Of a stretch of DNA of 64,000 bases, positions 26,682-35,230 are shown in pieces. Source of the stretch: Woeseia sp. GTDB lineage: Bacteria; Pseudomonadota; Gammaproteobacteria; Steroidobacterales; Woeseiaceae. A program made the translations under genes and the position numbers. The stretch covers positions 1,054,001 through 1,118,000 of the forward strand of contig JAJFKW010000001.1 of the NCBI GenBank assembly GCA_021773015.1. Reading direction: 5' to 3'. Positions within the stretch are counted from its first letter, which is position 1. The number at the start of each line of letters is the position of its first letter. Below the pieces are notes generated by a model. It searched no databases. It was not told the DNA's origin and saw nothing but the letters and a program-made list of their open reading frames with translations.

Positions 26682-29468
26682 TTAATCCCCTGCTTCACGC
26701 GCGATTCTGACGCCGCGCTCGTCACTAATAATTTCGAGGCTCTCGTCAAAACTAAAGTCATCCGTTTCAGGCAACTCCATTGCGGCGACTGTTTTCTTAG
26801 CGCCCTCTTCGACCTTAGCTTCAGAATTGAAATAAATAATCTGTTTCCAAGTGCGCTTGATGTTATCTGCCAACACCAGAATGAGATCGCCCGGTGCTGC
26901 ATTCTGTAACGCCGTGCTGGTCGCTTCTTGCTCGTCCGGTATTACTTCAATGCGATTGGATTCAACACCCATCTCCAAAAGTTTGTTCTTTAGCATCACA
27001 CCAATTTCGTCTTTTCCGCGGCCGCGTCGGTTGTCATCACAGCGGCAAATAAAGTGGTCAAAATGGCCCGCCGCGATTTCCGCTATCTCGCGAATATCCT
27101 CGTCACGCCGGTCTCCGGGAGCAGACAGTACGACTGTTCGCCGCCCATCCGTGTCGAAGCGGTCTACCAGGTTGCACATCGCGCGCACGGCAGCCGGGTT
27201 GTGGGCGTAATCCAGAATGACTTTGAACGGATGCTCGTCGTAGATATTCATGCGCCCTGGCGCCTGGAAGAACGTTGAATCGAAGGTTCGCAGACCGTGA
27301 CGAATATCCTCTAGGCTTATGCCCATGTTTAGCGCCAACGCGGCGGCGAACATTGCATTTTGAACGTTATGCAGTGCCCGTCCTTCAATGGTGGCGGGAA
27401 TTAAGTGCGTCCACAAAAGTGGCGTATGACCCTCATTATCATAGATCGTAATCATATGACCGTTCATGCCCTCCTCGAGCACGAACGCTTGTCCGCCAGC
27501 GCGAATATGCTGCTTCACTAGCGGGTGGGCCGGATTCATCGTGACGTAGCTGAGAATTTCCGCCCGCGTATAGTCCGCCATTTGCAAACAGTGAGGATCG
27601 TCCGCATTCAACACCGCCGCCTTTTGGGCGATCTCAACCGGTACGCGCTTAATTTCGGCAAGTTGCTCCAGGGTATCAATACCTCGCAAGCCAAGGTGAT
27701 CCGCTGTCACATTCAAACAGCAGGCCACATCGCAATCCTGAAAACCGAGTCCGCCACGCAACATACCGCCGCGCGCGGTTTCCATGACCGCCGCATCGAC
27801 GGATGGGTCGCGCAAAATCATCTTTGCCGAGACAGGACCCGTCATATCGCCTGATACGCTGAGCTGACCATCAATGTAAACACCGTCAGTGGATGTCAGG
27901 CCGACGGTGTAACCCGTCATCTTGAGGATGTGCGCCAACATGCGCGAGGTTGTCGTTTTGCCGTTGGTGCCAGTCACGGCAGCGATCGGAATTCGGCTTG
28001 ATTGATCCGCTGGAAACAACATGTCGATAACGGGTCCGGCAACGTCACGCGCCGTCCCCTCGCTTGGCGCAACATGCATGCGAAACCCCGGACCCGCGTT
28101 GACTTCGCAAATACCGCCGCCGGCATCGCGATAAGACTCGGTGATATCTTTGGTCAGGAAATCGACGCCACCGATATCCAGGCCGATTGCATTAATCGTG
28201 CGCTCCGCCATCTCGCGATTATCTGGATGTATCGTATCGGTCACGTCAATTGCCGTTCCACCTGTCGACAGGTTCGCTGTTGAGCGAAGATAAACAGCCT
28301 CACCTTCTGTTGGCACCGTCTCGCGGTCATACCCAAGCTTTTTCAAGAGTCTTTCCGCTTGGTGATCGAACTCAAGGCGGGTGAGAACCTTTTCGTGCCC
28401 GACGCCACGGCGTGGATCTTGATTCACAATATCAACTAACTGTTCAATCGTGTGCTTGCCGTCACCGACAACGTGACCCGGCATACGCTTCGCAGCAGCA
28501 ACGAGCTTGCCATTGACAACCAGCAGCCGGTGATCATAGCCCTCGAGAAAACTTTCCACGACGATACTTCGACCGTGCTCGCGCGCTTTGTCGAATGCCA
28601 CTTCGACTTCTTCGGCACTTTTTAAATTAATTGAAACACCGCGGCCATGATTTCCGGACAACGGTTTTAAGACAACGGGGAAACCAATTCGCTCCGCCGC
28701 GCGTTTAGCGTCTCGCGACGAGCGAACTACATACTGTTTCGGCACGGGCAACCCTAGGTCGCGCAGAATACTATTGGTCTCTTCTTTATCGGATGCCAAC
28801 TCGACTGCGATATTGCTGGTCCGCCCTGTCGTTGTTGCCTGTATGCGATGTTGATATCGGCCATGCCCAAACTGCACCAGACTTTGGCGATTGAGTCGTA
28901 TCCAGGGAATACCTCGCAACTCAGCCGCTTCGACCAATGAGGCGGTACTGGGACCAAATGCGCGACGCTGCGCGTATCGAATAAAGCTGTCGCGTTCCTC
29001 GGGAAAATCCCAATCGGCATCCGGCGCCGCTGCGGGCTTGACGTCGTCTGGAAGCAAACTATGAATAAGCGATAGCGCTAGCTGGCTGGATTCACGGCCG
29101 ACTTCCGCATCTTTGTATTGAAACACCATATTGTAATGGCCTGGCTGACCCTCTATCGAGCGCGTACGCCCGAACGTAACGCTTGAACCGGCCACATTCT
29201 GCAACTCGATGGCAACATGTTCCATGACATGCCCAAGCCAGGTCCCCTCGTCCTCCCGCAACCGCCGAACAAATCCACCCGGCTCGCGATAGGAACAACC
29301 ATGCTCGTGTAATCCTGGGAGCGCCTCAATCAACGGCTCGACAAATGTCTTGCCCAGCTTCCCAGTTGGCCACTCCTCGAGCACGCCGAGATCGAGCACA
29401 TGCCGAATTACCGGAAAGTGCGCATATATGTTCGGGCCAACGTAAACGTTGGTACTCACTATTTTCAT
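26682..29468 (-). CDS. cphA: Cyanophycin synthetase
   Basis: The 928 residues contain the N domain (NVYVGPNIYAHFPVIRHVL), a central ATP-grasp domain (GFPVVLKPLSGNHGRGVSI, CEVNAGPGFRMHVAPSEG) and a C-terminal Mur ligase domain with its P-loop at 500-506 (GTNGKTT). This is the CphA1 architecture. Such enzymes extend cyanophycin by adding Asp to the chain and then Arg to the Asp side chain, each step using ATP. GGAG precedes the ATG at 29468. The C-terminal end runs ~40 residues past the ligase domain as an acidic tail. It lies between the cyanophycinase gene (35 bases upstream) and its paralogue (76 bases downstream). Confidence 0.95.
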   Translation of the reverse strand: MKIVSTNVYVGPNIYAHFPVIRHVLDLGVLEEWPTGKLGKTFVEPLIEALPGLHEHGCSYREPGGFVRRLREDEGTWLGHVMEHVAIELQNVAGSSVTFGRTRSIEGQPGHYNMVFQYKDAEVGRESSQLALSLIHSLLPDDVKPAAAPDADWDFPEERDSFIRYAQRRAFGPSTASLVEAAELRGIPWIRLNRQSLVQFGHGRYQHRIQATTTGRTSNIAVELASDKEETNSILRDLGLPVPKQYVVRSSRDAKRAAERIGFPVVLKPLSGNHGRGVSINLKSAEEVEVAFDKAREHGRSIVVESFLEGYDHRLLVVNGKLVAAAKRMPGHVVGDGKHTIEQLVDIVNQDPRRGVGHEKVLTRLEFDHQAERLLKKLGYDRETVPTEGEAVYLRSTANLSTGGTAIDVTDTIHPDNREMAERTINAIGLDIGGVDFLTKDITESYRDAGGGICEVNAGPGFRMHVAPSEGTARDVAGPVIDMLFPADQSSRIPIAAVTGTNGKTTTSRMLAHILKMTGYTVGLTSTDGVYIDGQLSVSGDMTGPVSAKMILRDPSVDAAVMETARGGMLRGGLGFQDCDVACCLNVTADHLGLRGIDTLEQLAEIKRVPVEIAQKAAVLNADDPHCLQMADYTRAEILSYVTMNPAHPLVKQHIRAGGQAFVLEEGMNGHMITIYDNEGHTPLLWTHLIPATIEGRALHNVQNAMFAAALALNMGISLEDIRHGLRTFDSTFFQAPGRMNIYDEHPFKVILDYAHNPAAVRAMCNLVDRFDTDGRRTVVLSAPGDRRDEDIREIAEIAAGHFDHFICRCDDNRRGRGKDEIGVMLKNKLLEMGVESNRIEVIPDEQEATSTALQNAAPGDLILVLADNIKRTWKQIIYFNSEAKVEEGAKKTVAAMELPETDDFSFDESLEIISDERGVRIAREAGD

Positions 29469-29503
29469 TGTTCTCGCTCCGTGTATTTTTTTTGTCGGAG
29501 GTA

Positions 29504-30325
29504 TTAGTCTGGAGATGCTAGCCTTGATTCTATTCTATATTTGCCGCCAGAAATAAGAATATGTAATTTGACGCCGATCAAACTGACTGGTTCTCCACGG
29601 CGAGCCGAATCCATTGAAGAATGTGTCAGGTCACTGGGGTCGATGATTGTGATACCGCCACTGCCGACAACTTCCAGTTCGTCACCTGGCTTGATAAATG
29701 CAGCCGTATCTTCGTCAAGACCGACGCCGACGGCGAACGGATTGTACGCCAACGCCGTCAGCAATCGGCCCACCCTATCTCGTTGCCGGAAGTGTTGGTC
29801 GATAATGAAATTGTTGGTCAGCCCAAGACCAGGCGCAAGCGTCACCATGTCCGGACTGGGCGTACTGCCCTCATGTCCACCGGCAATCATGTGCTCTGGC
29901 ATGAACGCCGCGCCAGCAGACGTACCTGCGACATGCATTCCTGCCGCGTTGCGACGTCGAATAGCCTGCGCCACGTCCGTTCCACCCAACGTCGTCGATA
30001 AGCGAAGCTGATTACCACCTGTCATGAATACCCCATCGGACTTGTCGATGTAGTTAAGATACCTTTGGTTCCCGCAATCTTCTCGGGTCAGTATTTGTAA
30101 AACTTTGGCGTGTCGAATGCCGAGTTTTCGAAATAGCTTTTCGTAATTGCGGCCAGTGTCTTCCAACTCAGAGGCCGTCGGAATGATTGCTATGCGAGCG
30201 CTTCGACCACCGCAGACCTCAACGAACTTGTCGAGAATCTCCGGATTGCCGAATTTCTCCTCCGCGCCGCCGATTGGAATCACATATCCACGGTTAGAAT
30301 TGTCAGAATTATTTGATGGGCACAT
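29504..30325 (-). CDS. cphB: Cyanophycinase
   Basis: This 273-residue serine peptidase is of the S51 family. The nucleophile is Ser136 in VAGTSAGAAFMPEHMI, four positions from Ser132 of the Synechocystis enzyme as I recall it. GYVIPIGGAEEKF at the N-terminus and DGVFMTGGNQLRLS are conserved, as is GVGLDEDTAAF. It cuts cyanophycin to beta-Asp-Arg dipeptides inside the cell (no signal peptide is seen). It lies 53 bases after the isoaspartyl dipeptidase gene and 35 before cphA. Confidence 0.94.
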   Translation of the reverse strand: MCPSNNSDNSNRGYVIPIGGAEEKFGNPEILDKFVEVCGGRSARIAIIPTASELEDTGRNYEKLFRKLGIRHAKVLQILTREDCGNQRYLNYIDKSDGVFMTGGNQLRLSTTLGGTDVAQAIRRRNAAGMHVAGTSAGAAFMPEHMIAGGHEGSTPSPDMVTLAPGLGLTNNFIIDQHFRQRDRVGRLLTALAYNPFAVGVGLDEDTAAFIKPGDELEVVGSGGITIIDPSDLTHSSMDSARRGEPVSLIGVKLHILISGGKYRIESRLASPD

Positions 30326-30378
30326 ATTTCTTGTTATTGGTTTAACTGTATGAATTAGTCAGGCGTAACTTATATCGA

Positions 30379-31536
30379 TTACTCGAATTGACCAGATACC
30401 TGCTGTAATCGATCTTGCACGTGCCAGACACCACCGGCCATCACATCTGTTATCTGATGGGTTTCGTCTAGTGCAACTAGGTCCGCAATATTGCCGACTT
30501 GAATTCGACCTCGGTCACGAAGCCTAAGAATATCGGCGACATTGCTGGTGAATGCAGGCAACACATCTGCTAGCGGCACGCCCCGTCGCAACAGGCTTTG
30601 AATCGTTAGCAACAGCAAATTCGGCTTGCCGATATCCATTTGCGTTAGCTCGCCTTTTTCGTCGAATACTGGCAAACAGCCGCCGCCATCCGAACTTACG
30701 GTAATCAATTCGTTTGGCGCCGCGGATTCAAGGTAACGAATCAAGGCATCTTCCGCCGCATAACCATCTTCCTCTTCGGCGACCGGAAACGCCGTGATAT
30801 CGACAGTGCAGCCTTGACTCGCGAGATCGATTGACTCGTCAAATAACGCACTACGTCGATTGATGTGCGTGGGATTAAAAATTCGAGCAGGGATTTCACT
30901 ACTCGCCAGCGCTTGGCGGACCAAATCAAGTCCGCGTGAACCGTCGCCTAGATGAAGATGCAGGATACCCGCTTTGCCCGTAATGAGGCCCGCAACATGC
31001 GCCTCACTGGCCAATCGCAACAGCTCGTCTAATGTTGGCTGACTGGACCGGTGGTCGCTGAGCGCAACTTCGCCAACCCCGATTATCGGCTCTACGAACA
31101 CGATGTCGTTGCGAACACTGCCGGTCAGCGTCGTCGGCGGAATATGGTAGCCGCCGGTATGGCACCATGCGCCAAGTCCCTCCTCGCGCAAGCCATTCGC
31201 CTGCGCGACCAACGACCGCGTGTCCCGGGTCGTATCGTCGGTACCCAAAACGCCAACGACAGCGGTGACACCAGCGCTCGTAAACACACTCAGCGGTACG
31301 GGCGGCACCCTGCTGCTGAAACCGGATTCGCCACCGCCGCCAGTCAGGTGCGCGTGACCGTCGATAAGTCCTGGCACGACGCGCTTGCCATCGAAGTCTA
31401 TTTCTTGTGCAGCTGGCGTTGCCAGCGCTTCGCGACGATCGTCGATCGCTAACAAACGGCCACCGCCAATCAACAGATGTTTGATGCCTAGGTCTTCAGG
31501 GGCAAAAACGTGGGCATTGGTAATGAGATGTAACAA
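30379..31536 (-). CDS. iadA: Isoaspartyl dipeptidase
   Basis: The 385-residue product is an amidohydrolase-superfamily metallopeptidase. GLIDGHAHLTGGGGESG carries the metal-binding HxH and the family's glycine run. ITVSSDGGGCLPVF and the C-terminal LRDRGRIQVGNIADLV agree. It splits beta-aspartyl dipeptides, and here would convert the beta-Asp-Arg released by cyanophycinase to aspartate and arginine. The only usual start in frame is TTG at 31536; no ATG lies between it and an upstream stop. It is the first gene of the cyanophycin cluster and is divergent from queF, 73 bases away. Confidence 0.93.
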   Translation of the reverse strand: MLHLITNAHVFAPEDLGIKHLLIGGGRLLAIDDRREALATPAAQEIDFDGKRVVPGLIDGHAHLTGGGGESGFSSRVPPVPLSVFTSAGVTAVVGVLGTDDTTRDTRSLVAQANGLREEGLGAWCHTGGYHIPPTTLTGSVRNDIVFVEPIIGVGEVALSDHRSSQPTLDELLRLASEAHVAGLITGKAGILHLHLGDGSRGLDLVRQALASSEIPARIFNPTHINRRSALFDESIDLASQGCTVDITAFPVAEEEDGYAAEDALIRYLESAAPNELITVSSDGGGCLPVFDEKGELTQMDIGKPNLLLLTIQSLLRRGVPLADVLPAFTSNVADILRLRDRGRIQVGNIADLVALDETHQITDVMAGGVWHVQDRLQQVSGQFE

Positions 31537-31609
31537 AGGAATGCTCGGCGGAAAAAGGCGGATATATTACACTACCGCTCACTCGCAAACAGACTGAATA
31601 AAATACATT

Positions 31610-32422
31610 ATGACGCAAAATCCGCTAGGACAGCCCAGCGACTACCCGAGCCATTATGCGCCGGAGCTGTTATTCCCAGTGGCGCGCACCGAGGCGAGGC
31701 AGCAGTCCAATATCGGCCAGGACTTGCCGTTTTGTGGTGCTGACTACTGGACCGCCTGGGAGCTATCGTGGCTTGATTTGCGCGGCAAACCAATGGTCGC
31801 GGTCGCGAATTTCAAGTTTGACGCCGAATCGCCCAACATCGTCGAATCCAAATCCCTAAAGCTCTACTTAAATTCCCTGGCAATGACGAAGTATTCTGAC
31901 CCAGTTACATTGCTCGCGATCGTCGCAAAAGATCTCTCTGAAACCGCCCAACACGATGTCGCCGTCCGATTAATCGATCACCGCTCCTGGGCTGCAAAAT
32001 CCCACGCCGAGTTACCCGGGCAATGTTTAGATGACCTTGTTGTCGACTGTGACAGTCAGCAAGTGGACCCATCTTTACTTAAGACAGCACCCGGTCACGC
32101 AGTACGGCAAGAATTACATAGCCACTTACTTCGCAGCAATTGCCCTGTCACCAATCAACCGGACATTGGCAGTCTGTTAATACGCTATACAGGCCCGACC
32201 ATCGATAAGCACAAATTGCTGCAATACATAGTTTCCTATCGCCAGCACAATGCGTTCCACGAGAGCTGCGTCGAAAGCATATTCGTTGATATCGAAAATC
32301 ACTGTAAAACCGAAGAATTAACCGTATTCGCGTGCTTCAATCGGCGCGGCGGCCTCGATATCAATCCTTTTCGCAGCAACTACGAAACGGCAATCGAAAT
32401 TTCGCGGCTGTGGCGCCAGTAA
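31610..32422 (+). CDS. queF: NADPH-dependent 7-cyano-7-deazaguanine reductase, long form
   Basis: The 270 residues match the two-lobed proteobacterial QueF. The catalytic cysteine is Cys178 in SNCPVTNQPDIGS. LYLNSLAMTKYSD and FHESCVES are the conserved substrate and NADPH elements. It reduces preQ0 to preQ1 in queuosine synthesis. Other queuosine genes are not in the window. It is divergent from iadA. Confidence 0.95.
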   Translation: MTQNPLGQPSDYPSHYAPELLFPVARTEARQQSNIGQDLPFCGADYWTAWELSWLDLRGKPMVAVANFKFDAESPNIVESKSLKLYLNSLAMTKYSDPVTLLAIVAKDLSETAQHDVAVRLIDHRSWAAKSHAELPGQCLDDLVVDCDSQQVDPSLLKTAPGHAVRQELHSHLLRSNCPVTNQPDIGSLLIRYTGPTIDKHKLLQYIVSYRQHNAFHESCVESIFVDIENHCKTEELTVFACFNRRGGLDINPFRSNYETAIEISRLWRQ

Positions 32423-32617
32423 GTAGGCGCACCGCATAACAGCAATCCTTCTACCATCTCGCCGCCATCAGCGTAACCGCCCCACCGATTGATTGGCAGC
32501 GTCTGCAACTGCTTGTGCTGCATACGAATTTGTACGACACAAGCGCCGATATTGACGATCAATCCAGTCGGTAGCCATTAGGTAACATGCCGATGATTGT
32601 TTGCGGCATAAGATCCC

Positions 32618-32667
32618 TTGCTGACTTGGCAGTCAGCAATTATACTTAGTGACCAGAGAGTCAGCAA
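32618..32667 (+). promoter_or_regulatory. Promoter and palindromic operator of the TetR-efflux operon
   Basis: A perfect inverted repeat, TTGCTGACT (32618-32626) and AGTCAGCAA (32631-32639), has a 4-base centre. TTGCTG (32618-32623) and TATACT (32641-32646) form a -35/-10 pair with a 17-base spacer, so the palindrome covers the -35 and spacer. A third half-site, AGTCAGCAA, recurs at 32659-32667 near the expected transcription start. The layout is as expected for repression by the TetR protein encoded just downstream. Confidence 0.65.
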
Positions 32668-32680
32668 CGGATAAAAGCAA

Positions 32681-33313
32681 ATGCAACCCCGATACCAGCG
32701 CCGCAAAGACGCACGACCCGCAGAAATCACTGAAGCGGCCATGGCGGCATTCGCAGAAAACGGCTACGCGGCAACGCGCGTCGACGATGTCGCGAAGCGC
32801 GCGGGTGTTAGCAAAGGTCTGCTGTATCTATATTTCAAGACCAAAGAAGACCTATTTAAAGCTGTCATCCGCAGTTTCATAGCGCCTCGAATTGACCAGC
32901 TATCGAACACCTTTGAAAAATCCGGACTCGGCGCAGAAGCATTTATCCGCGGACCGTTTTTGGCCTTCGTGAAGACACTGCCAGACTCGCCAATAAGGAT
33001 TCTCGTCCGCTTAATGGTGTCAGAGGGACACAAACATCCCGACTTGGTCGAATACTACTGGGAACATGTCGTTAGCCGCGGCGTCGGCATTTTGAAGAAA
33101 ATCATCCAGCACGGCGTCGACAACGGCGAGTTTCGCCGTACACCGCTGCTGGATACGCCGCAGCTCTTGGCGTCGCCGATTCTGTTTTGCGTAATTTGGA
33201 AAACGGTATTTCATGCCCAGGATCAACTTGACAGCGACACACTCATCGAAACACACGTGGATGCAATGCTTGACTACCTGAACGCGCATTCGCCTCAGGA
33301 GAAGAGCCGATGA
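32681..33313 (+). CDS. TetR-family regulator of the efflux operon
   Basis: This 210-residue protein has an N-terminal helix-turn-helix, ITEAAMAAFAENGYAATRVD then VAKRAGVSKGLLYLYFKTKE, followed by an all-helical ligand domain. It resembles regulators placed before YbhG-type efflux genes. Its stop overlaps the start of the next gene by four bases (ATGA), so it is the first gene of that operon and probably controls it through the palindrome at 32618-32639. Confidence 0.9.
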   Translation: MQPRYQRRKDARPAEITEAAMAAFAENGYAATRVDDVAKRAGVSKGLLYLYFKTKEDLFKAVIRSFIAPRIDQLSNTFEKSGLGAEAFIRGPFLAFVKTLPDSPIRILVRLMVSEGHKHPDLVEYYWEHVVSRGVGILKKIIQHGVDNGEFRRTPLLDTPQLLASPILFCVIWKTVFHAQDQLDSDTLIETHVDAMLDYLNAHSPQEKSR

Positions 33314-34278
33314 TCTGCCGGTACTTGCTGACATGTGGGCTTGGGTTACTACTAGCGGCATGCGGAAACGGTGACTCGCAAAACCTTCTTGTTGGGCAAC
33401 TGGAGTCGGATCGCATTGAGTTGTCTGCAGAATTTGCAGAACCGGTTGCCGAACGCCGGGTCGTTGAAGGCGAAGCGGTTGACGCCGGTCATGTCCTTAT
33501 GGCACAGGACATCGCACGTGCCGACAGTCGCGTGGCAGAAGCCGAAGCGTGGCTGCACAAGCAACAGGCAAGACTCAGCGAATTGGTCCGCGGACCTCGC
33601 CGCGAACAGATTGAAGCTGCGCAGGCTAACGTTGACGGTGGCACCAAGGAAGTCGAATTTCGCACACTGGAACTTAGCCGTACACAGTCATTGTTGGATA
33701 AGAAATTAGCGCCACCCGAGTTACGCGACAACGCCAAAATCGCATTGGATAACGCGCGCTCTGCCCTCGACGTCGCTACAGCGCAGTTGCAGGAATTGCT
33801 AGCAGGTACGACAGTGGAAGAGGTCAATCAAGCTCGCGCCGAAGTTGAACGCGCCGTGGCGCAACTCTCGTTACGCGAAATTGACCGTCGCAGGCACTTC
33901 ATGATTGCGCCGGTCGACGGCGTAGTAGACACCTTGTTGTACGAAGTGGGAGAACGGCCTGCACCAGGACAGACCATGCTCGTGATGCTTGGTGGCCAAC
34001 AGCCTTACGCCCGCGTTTTTGTCCCAGAGGCGTTTCGAGCGCAATTTACGCCAGGCACTGTGGTCGACGTAAGCATTGACGGCATCACCGAAACGGTCAC
34101 CGGAAAAGTACGCTGGGTATCTAATGAAGCTGCTTTCACGCCCTACTTTGCACTCACAAAACATGACCGCGGCAGGCTCAGTTACGTGGCAAAAATTGAT
34201 TTGGATATCAGCGGGCCCCGAGTACCCGATGGCATTCCAGTTCAGGTCTCGTTGCCGAGCGGCGGTGATTCACGGTGA
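33310..34278 (+). CDS. HlyD-family membrane fusion lipoprotein, YbhG-like
   Basis: The 322 residues open with a lipoprotein signal (YLLTCGLGLLLAAC, lipobox LAAC). A biotinyl-lipoyl-like strand (GEAVDAGHVLMAQD) encloses a long helical hairpin (residues ~60-190, heptad-like), and a beta-barrel follows (VDGVVDTLLYEVGERPAPGQ). It would link the inner-membrane ABC exporter to an outer-membrane channel. It overlaps the TetR gene by four bases and precedes the ATPase by 13. Confidence 0.88.
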   Translation: MICRYLLTCGLGLLLAACGNGDSQNLLVGQLESDRIELSAEFAEPVAERRVVEGEAVDAGHVLMAQDIARADSRVAEAEAWLHKQQARLSELVRGPRREQIEAAQANVDGGTKEVEFRTLELSRTQSLLDKKLAPPELRDNAKIALDNARSALDVATAQLQELLAGTTVEEVNQARAEVERAVAQLSLREIDRRRHFMIAPVDGVVDTLLYEVGERPAPGQTMLVMLGGQQPYARVFVPEAFRAQFTPGTVVDVSIDGITETVTGKVRWVSNEAAFTPYFALTKHDRGRLSYVAKIDLDISGPRVPDGIPVQVSLPSGGDSR

Positions 34279-34291
34279 ATCTCGCAACGCA

Positions 34292-35230
34292 ATGAATAAT
34301 GAATTCGCCATCAGCGCACGCGGACTAAGCAAGTCATTTGGCGATTTGACTGCTGTCCGCGGATTGGATCTGGATCTTCCCAGGGCACAGATATACGGAT
34401 TTCTTGGACCCAATGGATCAGGGAAAACGACAGCCATTCGTATGTTATGCGGATTGCTGAAACCAACGAGCGGCGGCGCACAAGTCTTAGGATTATCAGT
34501 CCCCGGCTCATCGGATGCATTGAAACCGCGAATTGGCTACATGACACAGAAGTTTTCGCTTTACGGCGATTTGACCGTCCTCGAAAACATGCAGTTCATC
34601 GCGGACATATATGCATTACGTCGTCAGCAGCGCAAATCACGAATAGACTTCCTGTTGGACGACTACAACCTTAGCGAAAAAGCGAGCCAACTGGCTGGTA
34701 CTATGAGTGGTGGTCAGAAACAGCGGCTGGCGCTGGCATGCGCGGTCCTACACCAACCAGAACTATTGTTACTCGACGAACCCACTAGCGCCGTCGACCC
34801 AAGAAACCGCCGAGACTTTTGGTCAAAACTGTTTGAGTTGGCAGACGCCGGAACGGCTATTTTGGTTTCCACGCACTATATGGATGAGGCAGAGCGCTGC
34901 CACAGGCTTGCAATATTGGATCACGGCGTAAAAGTCGCGGACGGAACGCCCGCCCAATTGCAAGCGTCTACCGGCATGACTGTTCTCGAAATTCATGCAC
35001 AATCACCGCGAGAGGCACAAATTGCGTTGCTAGCGAATACCGCCATTGCCAGCGTAACGCAATTGGGTATTCGACTACGCGTGCTGGTTTCCGACTCTCA
35101 CAAAGACGCGGCCGCTTTAGTTGCATCAACGCTGCACGAACACGGCATACAAAGTGAAATCACCAAGGCTGACGCATCGCTGGAGGATGTATTTGTCGCC
35201 AGCACTTTGCAGAGCGCGGAAGAACGCTGA
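34292..35230 (+). CDS. ABC exporter ATPase subunit
   Basis: I start it at ATG 34292 (MNNEFAISARGLSKSFGDL), 312 residues; the frame extends back into the HlyD gene without domain character. Walker A is GPNGSGKTT, the signature is MSGGQKQRLALA, and Walker B is LLLLDEPTSAVDP. A C-terminal domain of ~80 residues (residues 225-312) resembles DrrA-type ATPases. Only one ATPase domain is present, unlike E. coli YbhF with two. Its stop overlaps the permease start by one base. Confidence 0.9.
   Translation: MNNEFAISARGLSKSFGDLTAVRGLDLDLPRAQIYGFLGPNGSGKTTAIRMLCGLLKPTSGGAQVLGLSVPGSSDALKPRIGYMTQKFSLYGDLTVLENMQFIADIYALRRQQRKSRIDFLLDDYNLSEKASQLAGTMSGGQKQRLALACAVLHQPELLLLDEPTSAVDPRNRRDFWSKLFELADAGTAILVSTHYMDEAERCHRLAILDHGVKVADGTPAQLQASTGMTVLEIHAQSPREAQIALLANTAIASVTQLGIRLRVLVSDSHKDAAALVASTLHEHGIQSEITKADASLEDVFVASTLQSAEER

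Noticed and set aside
32423-32617. 60-codon minus-strand frame and possible gene remnant between queF and the TetR gene
   Set aside because: No start signal, domain or match to a neighbouring gene; treated as intergenic.
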